A DNA stretch of 12,193 bases, from assembly GCA_021790075.1 (NCBI GenBank), contig JAJYIN010000039.1, positions 1 through 12,193 on the forward strand, in the 5' to 3' direction. The translations under genes and the position numbers were made by a program. Positions within the stretch are counted from its first letter, which is position 1. Every line of letters begins with the position of its first letter. Under the pieces are notes generated by a model that was not told the DNA's origin, ran no database searches, and was given only the letters and a program-made list of their open reading frames with translations. This DNA comes from Actinomycetes bacterium (GTDB taxonomy: Bacteria; Actinomycetota; Thermoleophilia; BMS3ABIN01). Shown here one piece after another: positions 1-8,285 of the stretch.

Positions 1-1
1 G

Positions 2-721
2 GAGCCAGTAGCCAGCGCCACCGGGACCGGTAACCTGCCGGCCACGGAAATGGGGACCCTGGTCCATAAAATCCTGGAAGAGTTGGCACTGCCCCCGTCT
101 GGCGAGATAACCGCCGAGGCCGCTTACCTGGATTTGCTTGCCCGGCGGCTTTTCGGGCCCGGAACGGCCCTCAACTCCCATGACTACGAAGGAGTCAGCC
201 GGCTCCTGAATAATTTTCAAGGTGCTTCGGTGTTTGCGGAAATCCAGAGCGCCGCCGCCGGCGGCAGGCTCAGGCGGGAACATCGCTTCGCCACCCTTAT
301 TGACCGCACCATCCTCACGGGAATGATCGATGCGCTCTGCCTGAGCAACGAAGACGGCCCGCTCGTCATCGATTACAAGACCGGCGTTCTCGAGGCAGGC
401 CAGTCGGCGGATGAGATCGCCAAACAATACCAGTACCAGATCAAAGCCTACGCCTTGGCCGCCTGCCGTGAACATCCGGGGCCGGTAAGAGTGGCGCTTG
501 TTTTCCTGGACCGGCCCGGGGAGGAATATATCGCTGAGTTCTCAGAGGGTGATATCGATGAGTTCGCAGTTGACCTGGAAGACCAGATTGGAAAGATGGC
601 TGCCGGCGCCTTCGACCCCCTTGACCGGCCGGAGCCGCGATACTGCGCCCTCTGCTCCGGCGGGCCCAACCGCATGCGCCTCTGCCCGACCGGCGCGAAG
701 CTCAACGCTTTCCGCCGCTAA
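2..721 (+). CDS. RecB-family PD-(D/E)XK nuclease domain, C-terminal part of a probable AddA/UvrD-type helicase-nuclease (5' end outside window)
   Basis: The frame is open from the first bases of the window, so the ATG at 50 is probably internal and the gene starts upstream. Counting from that ATG, the segment begins with GTLVHKILEEL (His6), the conserved opening helix of RecB-family nuclease domains. It then carries Asp94 in GMIDAL, the core motif D108-Y-K110-T-G, and the helix YQYQIKAYALA that supplies the family's QxxxY motif. These are the metal-binding and catalytic positions of RecB/AddA-type nucleases, which act with a helicase in double-strand-break end processing. The tail has a C-x2-C-x9-C arrangement (YCALC...LC); whether it binds metal is unknown. 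The helicase part is not visible, so AddA, another UvrD-like helicase-nuclease, or a stand-alone nuclease remain possible. The nuclease domain is confident; the parent gene is inference. Confidence 0.82.
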   Translation, partial: EPVASATGTGNLPATEMGTLVHKILEELALPPSGEITAEAAYLDLLARRLFGPGTALNSHDYEGVSRLLNNFQGASVFAEIQSAAAGGRLRREHRFATLIDRTILTGMIDALCLSNEDGPLVIDYKTGVLEAGQSADEIAKQYQYQIKAYALAACREHPGPVRVALVFLDRPGEEYIAEFSEGDIDEFAVDLEDQIGKMAAGAFDPLDRPEPRYCALCSGGPNRMRLCPTGAKLNAFRR

Positions 722-736
722 CCCACGGAGGCGGGC

Positions 737-767
737 CGCCCGGCTCACCGCTGCTCCGCGCCGGGCG
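737..767. terminator. Inverted repeat between convergent genes, possible bidirectional terminator
   Basis: CGCCCGG (737-743) and CCGGGCG (761-767) form a perfect 7-bp GC stem with a 17-nt loop in the 57 bp between the nuclease stop and the deacylase stop. The position suits termination of both convergent transcripts. There is no clear T-run on either side, so intrinsic termination is only a suggestion. Confidence 0.35.
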
Positions 768-778
768 CACACTGTTGA

Positions 779-1267
779 CTAGTACACCGTCTCTCCTTCG
801 ACCCGGACGATGTCAACGATCTGCGGATGCACCAATTTGAGGAAGTCCTCACCCGACATCTTGATGGAGTCGCTGTGTGAGCCGCCGGCGAAGATGATCT
901 CGTCCGCGTTTTCCAGCCGGGTATCCAGGAGGACCTGGCTGTCAAACAGCTCGCCCAGGGGCGGCACCGCGCCCAGCTCCACATCCTGAAACTCCTTGCC
1001 CAGTTCCGGCTCGGTTGCCAGGCGGGCATGGTTGTCATTGAGGATGTCCCGCAGCTTGTGCATGTCCGCCTTCTCCGAAGCAGGCAGCACCGCCAGCACG
1101 TCGCCGCCGTCTCTCAACTTGACCACGAGCGTCTTGGCGACGTGGCTGGCGACGGTGCCCACAGCCCGGGCCTCGTCACCCGAGGTATAGACCTGGCGGT
1201 GGGTGACGATCTCGTAGGCAAGCCCCTGGTCGTCCAGGTATTTCTTGATTTTCCCCGTCACTGTCAT
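779..1267 (-). CDS. YbaK/EbsC-family aminoacyl-tRNA deacylase (prolyl-tRNA-synthetase-associated editing domain)
   Basis: A 162-residue stand-alone protein of the YbaK/ProX editing family, whose members hydrolyse mischarged tRNA (for example Cys- or Ala-tRNA(Pro)) in the cytoplasm. Visible family marks are VAKTLVVK, with the conserved lysine at residue 45 of the ligand pocket, VLAVLPA (57-63), GAVPPLG (99-105), and the late segment FAGGSHSDSIKMSGEDF. Length is typical of the family. I prefer the ATG at 1267 over an in-frame ATG at 1300, because AGGAGG lies 5 nt upstream of 1267 and the family alignment begins there. The gene faces the nuclease gene and is divergent from the large kinase. Which mischarged tRNA it edits cannot be read from sequence; the GGSHSDSIKM variant resembles broadly annotated YbaK-like proteins rather than a particular characterised subtype. 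Confidence 0.9.
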   Translation of the reverse strand: MTVTGKIKKYLDDQGLAYEIVTHRQVYTSGDEARAVGTVASHVAKTLVVKLRDGGDVLAVLPASEKADMHKLRDILNDNHARLATEPELGKEFQDVELGAVPPLGELFDSQVLLDTRLENADEIIFAGGSHSDSIKMSGEDFLKLVHPQIVDIVRVEGETVY

Positions 1268-1414
1268 TTTGCCCTCCTGGGGTCCCCGGAAATCAATCAT
1301 GTTGAATAATGATTACCCTTCGCTGCAGGGCTTTACACCCGCAAATCCCGGGAAAAGCTGCAATCAGGCCGCGATCCTGGCCGTTTTGCGGGGTTCATTT
1401 TTGGGAAATAACCG

Positions 1415-1474
1415 GTGCCGGCGCGGCGCAGCGGCCAGAAATTTTCCTGGGGCCCCACTCGCCGGCGCCGGCAC
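1415..1474. repeat. Perfect 10-bp inverted repeat in the kinase leader
   Basis: GTGCCGGCGC (1415-1424) is the exact reverse complement of GCGCCGGCAC (1465-1474), separated by 40 nt. Inside the spacer CCAG and CTGG can pair further, so transcribed RNA could fold into a long interrupted hairpin. It may equally be a two-half-site protein-binding element. Role unknown. Confidence 0.6.
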
Positions 1475-1569
1475 TAAAGCAAGGAAGAGAGGAATCCGGC
1501 CCGAGCGGCAAGGAGGAGCGGAATCCCGCTTAAGTTGCAGGAACTTCCCGCCGATTGGCGCAATAGTAT

Positions 1570-1588
1570 GCACGGGTTTTTCCCGTGC
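1570..1588. repeat. Short hairpin 48 nt upstream of the kinase start
   Basis: GCACGGG (1570-1576), loop TTTTT, CCCGTGC (1582-1588): a perfect 7-bp stem. It is followed by GGCCAGACGGCC and TTTT near 1590-1605, a second weak hairpin with a short T-run. Together these could attenuate transcription into the kinase gene, but the stems are short and no ligand-binding core is visible. Confidence 0.45.
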
Positions 1589-1635
1589 TGGCCAGACGGC
1601 CTTTTCCCGCAGAGCTTTCCTGACGAGGCAGCCAC

Positions 1636-4600
1636 ATGACACCCGACTCTGAAGGGCAACCCGGCTCCGGCCGCAGCGATTCTTTCAGCCAGGCTGAACC
1701 GGCCAAACTGGCCGCGGTACTGGGTGAAGACGTCATTGCCAGCGCGCTTTATCCTTTCGTCGACTATCTGGAAACGTCAGTGGTGACTTTCGAGCTCGAC
1801 GGCACCCAAATTGGCGAGCCTCTTCTGGGCAATGACTACTGCCGCCTGCTGGTGGCGGCCGGCCGCCACGGGATGAAAAAGAACAGGGGGTTCTGCTGCT
1901 ATGAGGCCGGCCGGTCGGTGGCGCTCAGCGCCATGGAAAGCGGAAAGCAGGAGGAAACGGTCTGCTCCGGCGGACTCGCCCTTTACGCCGTCCCCATTTA
2001 TGCCGGTGACCGGATCATAGGCGCCTGCGTCGGCTGCATCTCGGAGCCGCCCGTTGACGACGATGCCGTCATGGCCGCGGCCAAGGCCTGCGAAGCCGAT
2101 TTCCAGAAGCTCCGCAACGCAGCCGGCAGTTGTTATCACAAACCGGATTATCTTTTCGACGCCGCCCGCAAGCACCTGGAACAGCTGGCCCACTCATTAG
2201 GCGGTCTTTATATAAGTGCGCTGGAAAAAGAAGAAGCGGTCTTTGAAATCGCGCAGCGGGAAACAGAGCTGGCGGCGGCCAAGGAGCTGGACGAACGCAT
2301 CCTCAGCAGCACAGCCGCGTGCATCGTCACTGTCGATGAGGACCTCAAGGTGACATTGTGGAACCGGGCGGCTGAGCTTCTCACCGGCATCCCATCGGGG
2401 GAAGCAGTGGGCAGGGAGCTTGCCGCTCTTTTGCCCACCACGGCTGAGGGTGGATTCACCCAGGAGATCAGGCAGGTGATGGAAACCGGAAAGGCCTGGC
2501 ATGGTGAGCCGGCGCGGTTCAGTTTCGCCCGGACGGGCGAAGCCGTGCTGGACACAGTGGTGACCCCGCTCAGGGATGAGGCGGGCAACGTGAGCGGGGC
2601 GCTTCTGAACAGCGAGAACGTCACCCGGGAATCGGGGTTGAGGGAAGAGCTGACCCGGCGGGTCAGTGAACTGGAAGCTTTGAATACGGTGATCACCGCC
2701 GCCAGCCGTTCGCTGGAGCCTGAAGAGGTGCTATTCCATACTGCCGAGGCGGTCAAGGAAGCCGCCGGCGCCGATTTCGCGGTTATCTACCTGCTGGAAA
2801 AGGACACCCGCCGCCTGGCCCTTTCCGGTTATTCCGGGAAAGTGCAGCCTGAGAGCCTGAAACCCGTAGAAACGTATGAAGCCGGGGAAGGCCTGCTCAG
2901 CCACGTTGCCGAGACCGGGGAAACGCAGGTGATCGTGGGGATGGATGAAAGCAGCGCCTCCGCCAAGGGCAAGAAAATCGCCCGGGAGTTCGGCTTGAAG
3001 AACGCGGCCTTCGTTCCCATCAAGTCCCGCGATGATGTCCTCGGCGTCATGGCGATACTGTCAGCCGGGACTGATATATGCTCGCCGGAGCAGGTGCGCT
3101 TCTTCGACCTGCTGGCTGACCAGTTGAGCATTGCCATTCAGAACAGCAAGCTGTATGCAGCCACCGGCGCCACCAACCGGTTCCTCACCAGCCTGCTGGA
3201 CAGCATGGCGGAATGTGCGTACACGGCCGACATCAATGGAACCCTGACTTATTTGAATCCGGCGGCAGAAGCCGTCACCGGGTACAATTCCGACGAGCTC
3301 GTCGGCCGCCCCGCATCCATTCTGATCCCGGAAGAAGGGCATGAAAAGATTTACCGGATGCTGAAGCTGCGGTGGAAAGGGAAGACGAGCACGTACGATA
3401 TCGATGTCATCCGCAAGGACGGCCGCCGCCTGACCCTCAGGCAGACCGTATCTCCCCTGTTCCAGAACGAGGAAGTAGTGGGCCTCGTGGGCGTGGCCAC
3501 CGACGTCACCGAGCAGAAGCGGCTGGAACACGACCTGAAGCAGAAAAATCAACGCCTTTTCCTGCTGCAGTCCGCGATCTCAAAAAGCGTATCAGAGCTC
3601 CCCGGGGGCAAGGCGCTGGAAACGCTCGTGGACGAGGTGGCGTCCACGTTCGGGTACGATTTCTGCTCCATATTCCTGCTGGCCCCCGACGGCAAAAAAC
3701 TGCAGATCGTCGCCAACCATGGCTATAATCGGGACTTTGTCAAACAGATGAATGATTGCGGCGCGTTCAGCCTGGACAACGAGGACGTTCGCAAAACCCC
3801 CCTCATGCATGCTTTCATCGATGGCGAACAGACGACCATTCTCGATGTCTTTGACGCCGATACCGATCCCAGGCTGGTGGATTCCGCCCGCAGGCACGGG
3901 CTGACTTCGGTGGCGGCTACGCCGCTGGAGTACATGGGCGAGCGCCTGGGCGCTATTGAGGTTTACACCCGTGACCGGCACGAATTTGGCAGCGACGAGC
4001 TGGAGTTGCTGGCCAGCGTCTCGGCGCAGGTATCTTCCATCGTCGGGTCTGCCCTGGTCTACGAGCGCCTGGCCGAATCAGAAGAACGCTACCGTGAGCT
4101 GTACGATACCGCTGTCGACTGGATCTACATGCTGGACAGCGAGGGCCGCATCCTCGATTGCAACCGGACCATGTCCCAGGCACTCGGTTATAAGAAACAG
4201 GAACTGGCCGGCCGTCACATTTATGATTTCGAGTCAGCGGAGGACCGGGAAAAGGCCAAAGCGGATCTGCCTCGGGTCCATGCTTCCGGCTTCTTTGCGG
4301 CGGAACGGGTCTTTCTTACTGAAGAGGGCCGGCAGCGGACCATGGATTTGCATGCGCGGTTGATCGTGGAAAATGGGGAAGTGTCCCGCTGGCAGGTAGT
4401 CGCCCGTGACATCACGGAAAAGAAAGAAGCCGAGCGCCGTATTAATCTGCTGGCCTCAGCGGTTGAGAATGCGCATGAATATGTTTTCGTCACAGACATG
4501 GAAGACAGGATCATTTCGATAAATCAGGCCGGCGCCGCCGCGCTGGGCATCTCCGCCGGTGAGATGGAGGGGCAGCCCATTTCCCGTTTCTGGTCGGAAA

Positions 4601-6819
4601 GAAATCCCAGCGATCTCAAACACCAGGTCAATAATGCGACTTTCAACGGGGAGGGCTGGCAGGGCCAGGCTTTGCTAAGCCGTGCTGATGGCGCGGCCGT
4701 GCCGGTTTTCCTCTCTACCGCCTCAGTCAAGGATGAAAAAGGCAAACCCATTGCCATAGTCTCCATCGCCCGCGATGTCTCCGAGGAGCAGCGCATGACC
4801 AGGGAAATCATGCGCCGCAACCGGGAACTGGCGGTTCTCAACGCCGTGTCGGCGACCGCCGCCGAATCACTCGACCTGGAGAGCACCCTGCAGGCGTGCC
4901 TCTCCGCCGTGCTTGACTCGATGGGCTACAATGGCGGCCTCATCTTCCTCCTGGACGAGAAAGACGAAAAGCTGGTGCTCCGCGCCGCGCTGGGATTTCC
5001 CCCCGAGTTGGTTCAGATCGTCAGGACTGTCAATTTAGGAGATGGCTATTCCGGCATCATTGCCCAGTCCCGGCAGCCGCTCTTCATCGAAGAGGACAGG
5101 CTTGATAATCCCGGCCGGTTACGGATCCTGGACAGGATTTGGTGGGCTTCGATAGGCGGGGTGCCGCTGATCATCCAGGACCGGCTCGTGGGCGTCATGA
5201 TGGTCGCAACCGCTGAGCATCACGCCTTCTCGGATGCGGAGAAAGCGCTGCTGACATCAGTGGGCGAGACGGTGGGTGTAGCTATTGATAATGCGCGGCT
5301 TTTCCGTGACGTTGCCGCTGCCAAGAACCAGTGGGAAACCACCTTCGACGCCATGACCAACGGCGTTTCCATCCATGACACCGACTTCAACATCATCCGC
5401 GCCAACCAGGCGCTGGCCACTCTTCTGGGAACCAGCACCGAGGCCTTGATTGGCAGGAAGTGTTATGAGATATTCCACAACCTTCCCCATCCAATCGGTG
5501 ACTGCGCCGCCCTGCGGGTCCTGAGCACCGGACGCAACGTCACCGTCGTGCTGGAAGAGCCTTATCTCGGCAAGATCCTCAGCCTCTCTGCCGACCCCGT
5601 CCATGACGAAGAAGGCAATATCACAGGCGTGGTCCACGACGTGCGGGACATCACCGAGCAGGAACGCCTGCGCGACCAGGTCAATCAGTCCGACAAACTG
5701 ACGGCGCTGGGGGAGATGGCCGGCGGCGTCGCCCACGACTTCAACAACTTCCTCACCGTGATCCTGGGCAACGCCCAGCTGATGCTGGCCACCGGTGACT
5801 TTGACGAGGAAAACCGCGAGTCACTGGAAACCATCGAGAGGGCGGCCGCCAATGCCGCCGAGACGGTCCGGCGGATCCAGGAATTCACCCGGGTGCGGAC
5901 CGCCCGCAGTTTTAACCGGGTTGACCTCAATGCCGTGGTGCGGGAAGCCGTGGAAGTGGCGCGGCCGCGATGGCGTGACGAGGCGGAGGCGCGCGGCATC
6001 GCCATCGATGTCAACGTCGGGCTCGAGGAATTGCCGCCGATCAGCGCCAATGAGGCCGAGCTGGCCGAGGTACTGATCAACCTGATTCTCAATGCCGCCG
6101 ATGCCATGCCGGAAGGCGGCCAGATCGATATCAGCACCAGGAAACTGGAAGACGGGGTGGAAGTGGTGGTTGCGGATAACGGCAGCGGCATGGACGAAGA
6201 GGTCCGCAAGCGCATCTTCGAGCCTTTCTTTTCCACCAAGGGCGCTGCCGGCAGCGGCCTGGGCCTCAGCGTCGCTTACGGTATCGTCGGCCGCCATGCC
6301 GGCGAGATCATGGTGGAGAGCCGGCAAGGCGAGGGAGCCACCTTTACGGTCCGGCTGCCGGTTATACAGGTGGATGATGAGAATATCGACGCACCGGCGA
6401 CGGATGTCGCGATGCCGGAGCGGCCGGCCCGGGTGCTGGTGATTGACGACGCCGATATGATCCGGGTGCTCCTCGTTGATATCCTGGAAGGGATTGGCAG
6501 CTATGTCGAGGCGTCTGGTTCCGGAACCGAGGGGCTGATGCTTTTCGAGGAGGCCCGGGCGGGACCGGATGGACCCTTTGACATCGTGCTCACTGACCTG
6601 GGCATGCCGGGCATGTCCGGCTGGGAAGTGGCGGAAAAGATCAAGAAGATCAGCCCGGACACGCCCGTGGCTCTCATCACCGGCTGGGGGGACCAGCTCG
6701 ACCCCGAGAAGATGGCAGAAAGTAAAGTTGATACGGTGATCGCCAAACCATTCCGCATGGAAGAAGTCAGGGCCCTGGTTGCCCGCGCGATCGCCGAACG
6801 GGACAGGCCCCAGGAGTAG
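1636..6819 (+). CDS. Soluble multisensor hybrid histidine kinase (PocR-PAS-GAF-PAS-GAF-PAS-PAS-GAF-PAS-HisKA-HATPase-REC)
   Basis: 1727 residues with no membrane segment, so a cytoplasmic sensor. Approximate order: PocR-type sensory domain 20-190 (Cys87, Cys88, Cys110, Cys131, Cys134); PAS 218-330; GAF 350-505; PAS 516-630; GAF 640-810; PAS 816-930; PAS 936-1050; GAF 1060-1225; PAS 1236-1345; HisKA with phospho-acceptor His1367 in VAHDFNN; HATPase with Asn1482 and Asn1486, Asp1514-Asn1515 and GSGLGL (1539-1544); C-terminal receiver with Asp1604-Asp1605, phospho-acceptor Asp1654 and Lys1704. All catalytic positions are intact, so autophosphorylation at His1367 and transfer to Asp1654 is expected. 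The ATG at 1636 has GAGG 7 nt upstream. No separate response regulator or HPt gene is adjacent, so the output partner is unknown. PocR domains are thought to bind small hydrophobic or hydrocarbon-derived ligands; the actual signals cannot be read here. Confidence 0.95.
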   Translation: MTPDSEGQPGSGRSDSFSQAEPAKLAAVLGEDVIASALYPFVDYLETSVVTFELDGTQIGEPLLGNDYCRLLVAAGRHGMKKNRGFCCYEAGRSVALSAMESGKQEETVCSGGLALYAVPIYAGDRIIGACVGCISEPPVDDDAVMAAAKACEADFQKLRNAAGSCYHKPDYLFDAARKHLEQLAHSLGGLYISALEKEEAVFEIAQRETELAAAKELDERILSSTAACIVTVDEDLKVTLWNRAAELLTGIPSGEAVGRELAALLPTTAEGGFTQEIRQVMETGKAWHGEPARFSFARTGEAVLDTVVTPLRDEAGNVSGALLNSENVTRESGLREELTRRVSELEALNTVITAASRSLEPEEVLFHTAEAVKEAAGADFAVIYLLEKDTRRLALSGYSGKVQPESLKPVETYEAGEGLLSHVAETGETQVIVGMDESSASAKGKKIAREFGLKNAAFVPIKSRDDVLGVMAILSAGTDICSPEQVRFFDLLADQLSIAIQNSKLYAATGATNRFLTSLLDSMAECAYTADINGTLTYLNPAAEAVTGYNSDELVGRPASILIPEEGHEKIYRMLKLRWKGKTSTYDIDVIRKDGRRLTLRQTVSPLFQNEEVVGLVGVATDVTEQKRLEHDLKQKNQRLFLLQSAISKSVSELPGGKALETLVDEVASTFGYDFCSIFLLAPDGKKLQIVANHGYNRDFVKQMNDCGAFSLDNEDVRKTPLMHAFIDGEQTTILDVFDADTDPRLVDSARRHGLTSVAATPLEYMGERLGAIEVYTRDRHEFGSDELELLASVSAQVSSIVGSALVYERLAESEERYRELYDTAVDWIYMLDSEGRILDCNRTMSQALGYKKQELAGRHIYDFESAEDREKAKADLPRVHASGFFAAERVFLTEEGRQRTMDLHARLIVENGEVSRWQVVARDITEKKEAERRINLLASAVENAHEYVFVTDMEDRIISINQAGAAALGISAGEMEGQPISRFWSERNPSDLKHQVNNATFNGEGWQGQALLSRADGAAVPVFLSTASVKDEKGKPIAIVSIARDVSEEQRMTREIMRRNRELAVLNAVSATAAESLDLESTLQACLSAVLDSMGYNGGLIFLLDEKDEKLVLRAALGFPPELVQIVRTVNLGDGYSGIIAQSRQPLFIEEDRLDNPGRLRILDRIWWASIGGVPLIIQDRLVGVMMVATAEHHAFSDAEKALLTSVGETVGVAIDNARLFRDVAAAKNQWETTFDAMTNGVSIHDTDFNIIRANQALATLLGTSTEALIGRKCYEIFHNLPHPIGDCAALRVLSTGRNVTVVLEEPYLGKILSLSADPVHDEEGNITGVVHDVRDITEQERLRDQVNQSDKLTALGEMAGGVAHDFNNFLTVILGNAQLMLATGDFDEENRESLETIERAAANAAETVRRIQEFTRVRTARSFNRVDLNAVVREAVEVARPRWRDEAEARGIAIDVNVGLEELPPISANEAELAEVLINLILNAADAMPEGGQIDISTRKLEDGVEVVVADNGSGMDEEVRKRIFEPFFSTKGAAGSGLGLSVAYGIVGRHAGEIMVESRQGEGATFTVRLPVIQVDDENIDAPATDVAMPERPARVLVIDDADMIRVLLVDILEGIGSYVEASGSGTEGLMLFEEARAGPDGPFDIVLTDLGMPGMSGWEVAEKIKKISPDTPVALITGWGDQLDPEKMAESKVDTVIAKPFRMEEVRALVARAIAERDRPQE

Positions 6820-6822
6820 CAT

Positions 6823-6841
6823 GCCCGGTCATCGTCCGGGC
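6823..6841 (+). terminator. Hairpin directly after the kinase stop
   Basis: GCCCGG (6823-6828) and CCGGGC (6836-6841) pair perfectly around a 7-nt loop, starting 3 nt after the kinase stop codon. There is no T-run afterwards, so it may be a weak terminator or a 3' stabilising hairpin. Confidence 0.4.
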
Positions 6842-6927
6842 GGCTGCCTGGTTCAGCGGCGGTGGCGCGAGAGAACCGCCGGCTGACACCTCTGAATGCG
6901 ATGGTCGTGCTCTTTAAGAGCCGTTAG

Positions 6928-6936
6928 TATTAGAAT
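6928..6936 (+). promoter_or_regulatory. Possible -10 element upstream of the glycosyltransferase
   Basis: An AT-rich patch (TATTAGAAT, with TAGAAT at 6931-6936) stands out in the otherwise GC-rich 188-bp gap between the kinase and the glycosyltransferase. It lies about 70 nt before the TTG start. I see no good -35 hexamer 16-18 nt upstream, so this is a weak call. Confidence 0.25.
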
Positions 6937-7007
6937 AGTGACGACAGGTCATCGGCCTGCAAGGCGCGCCTGAGCGGCCGCCTGTTTAAATCGAAGGGGG
7001 AGGCCCT

Positions 7008-8108
7008 TTGAGGATCGGCTTTGACGCCCGCATGATTGCGTGGCGAGGAGTAGGCACATACTCCCGCAACCTGCTGAAACAGTACACCCAGGTTCCCGAC
7101 CTGGAGGTTGTCTGTTTCCACGATTCCAAGACCGTTGACCGCATTCCCAAGAGCGATAACCTGATCAAGGTGGAGCTCAGCGAGGAGGTATTTGCTCCCC
7201 GCAGCCTCAACAAGATCGGCACCGCCGCCAACAAGGCCGGCTGCGAGCTCTTCCACTCACCCTATGTAGTGGCGCCCGGGAATCTGGAATGCCCGCTGAT
7301 GGTGACCGCGCACGACATCATCCCGCTGCTGTTCCCTAAATCCATCCCGAGCTTCTGGACCCGCCGCACGTACAAGGGACTGCTGGCGGACGCCATCCAG
7401 AAGGCCGACCACATCATCACTGTCTCCACCGTTTCGCAGTCATACCTGCTGGCGCATTTCAACCTGCCGCTCAGCCGGGTCTCGGTGATCCTGGACGGGG
7501 TGGGCCATGAGTTCGGCCCCCGCAGCGATGAAGAAGTGAATGCGGTCTGCCAGAAGTACGAGCTCGGCCGTCCCAACATCCTCTGGCTGGGCGAGTTCAT
7601 CGCCCACAAGAACGTGACGGCTCTGGTGAGCGCTTTTTCCGGCCTGTCGACGCGGATCCGCTCGCACCATAAGCTGGTGCTGGCCGGCGAGCTCAGTGGC
7701 GACTGGAAAGAAGTGAAGAAGGAGGCGGTCCGCCGCGGCGTCGGCGACCTGGTGCACTTCACCGGGTTCATCGAAGAGCCGGATCTGCCGGCGCTTTACT
7801 CCGCCGCCGACCTGTTCTGTTTCCCGAGCCTTTACGAGGGCTTCGGCCTGCCGCCGCTGGAGGCGATGGCCTGCGGCACGCCGGTCGTGTGCTCGAACTC
7901 GTCCTCGCTGCCGGAGGTGGTGGGCGACGGCGGCCTGCTGGTGGCGCCACGTTCAGCGGCGCTGAGCGCCGCTATCACCGAGGTGCTAACAAACGATAAT
8001 CTGCGGCAGCGGCTGAGGCGCCGCGGCCAGGCGCGGGCGGCGCTTTTCTCCTGGGAGAACGCCGCCGGAAAGACGCTGGACCTGTACCGGGAGATCGTGA
8101 AGGATTGA
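7008..8108 (+). CDS. GT4-family glycosyltransferase (group 1)
   Basis: A 366-residue GT-B-fold glycosyltransferase of the GT4 type, which transfers sugar from a nucleotide-sugar donor to glycan or lipid acceptors on the cytoplasmic face. The N-terminal Rossmann part opens with MRIGFDARMIAWRGVGTYSRN, and the conserved HD of TAHDIIPLLFP follows. The donor half has WLGEFIAHKN, HFTGFIEEPDLPALYSAADLF and the E-x7-E motif of retaining GT4 enzymes (Glu277 and Glu285 in YEGFGLPPLEAMACGTPV). The protein has typical length and no membrane helix. Translation should start at TTG 7008: GGGGGAGG lies just upstream and the family N-terminus begins exactly there. No other polysaccharide genes flank it, so it is an isolated enzyme in this window. 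Mannosyltransferase-like annotation is common for such proteins, but donor and acceptor are not determinable. Confidence 0.92.
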   Translation: MRIGFDARMIAWRGVGTYSRNLLKQYTQVPDLEVVCFHDSKTVDRIPKSDNLIKVELSEEVFAPRSLNKIGTAANKAGCELFHSPYVVAPGNLECPLMVTAHDIIPLLFPKSIPSFWTRRTYKGLLADAIQKADHIITVSTVSQSYLLAHFNLPLSRVSVILDGVGHEFGPRSDEEVNAVCQKYELGRPNILWLGEFIAHKNVTALVSAFSGLSTRIRSHHKLVLAGELSGDWKEVKKEAVRRGVGDLVHFTGFIEEPDLPALYSAADLFCFPSLYEGFGLPPLEAMACGTPVVCSNSSSLPEVVGDGGLLVAPRSAALSAAITEVLTNDNLRQRLRRRGQARAALFSWENAAGKTLDLYREIVKD

Positions 8109-8116
8109 GGGTACGG

Positions 8117-8138
8117 CGGCGCGCTGAGCGTCGCGCCG
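8117..8138 (+). terminator. GC hairpin after the glycosyltransferase stop
   Basis: CGGCGCG (8117-8123) and CGCGCCG (8132-8138) form a perfect 7-bp stem with an 8-nt loop, 8 nt after the stop codon. No T-run follows. It is plausible as the 3' end of the glycosyltransferase transcript. Confidence 0.4.
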
Positions 8139-8159
8139 GGCATTGACTGGATGCGGGGA

Positions 8160-8213
8160 GCCGTGTTCCGCCGCGAAAACCAGGTTCCTTTGAGCATCGG
8201 GCCGTGTTCCGCC
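8160..8213. repeat. 13-bp direct repeat upstream of the tRNA promoter
   Basis: GCCGTGTTCCGCC occurs at 8160-8172 and again at 8201-8213, with 28 nt between copies. The second copy ends 16 nt before a TATAAT box. The repeat could be paired binding sites upstream of the tRNA promoter or a small local duplication. Confidence 0.55.
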
Positions 8214-8229
8214 TGCGCGCCGGCTTCGC

Positions 8230-8235
8230 TATAAT
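8230..8235 (+). promoter_or_regulatory. Consensus -10 box for the tRNA gene
   Basis: A perfect TATAAT sits 50 nt before the mature tRNA 5' end in a GC-rich setting. The hexamer 17 nt upstream (TTCCGC, 8207-8212) is a poor -35 match and overlaps the second copy of the 13-bp repeat, so the -10 carries the call. Confidence 0.55.
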
Positions 8236-8285
8236 TAGAACCGCCGGGGAAGTGAAGCATGCGTGAGGCCCGGCTCCCCCTATGA

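Larger units (their letters stand above)
1268..1635. other. 368-bp intergenic region between divergent deacylase and kinase genes
   Basis: No convincing gene: short open frames here lack recognisable protein motifs and good ribosome binding sites. It must hold the promoters of the two divergent genes, but I see no strong -35/-10 pair. It holds a perfect 10-bp inverted repeat and a 7-bp hairpin, listed separately. CGCCGATTGGCG around 1547-1558 is a further small hairpin. I could not match the region to a known riboswitch consensus. Confidence 0.6.

Noticed and set aside
1301..1635. Known riboswitch (c-di-GMP or similar) in the kinase leader
   Set aside because: Hairpins are present, but I could not match a known riboswitch core, so no class is claimed.
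1245..1652. 135-residue plus-strand open frame between the deacylase and the kinase
   Set aside because: It overlaps the start of the deacylase on the other strand and the kinase start, has no recognisable motif, and is rich in Arg, Gly and Ala as expected for a GC-rich shadow frame.
5821..6822. 333-residue minus-strand open frame inside the kinase gene
   Set aside because: It is antisense to the histidine kinase core and receiver, whose plus-strand motifs are all intact. GC-rich codon bias keeps the opposite frame open.
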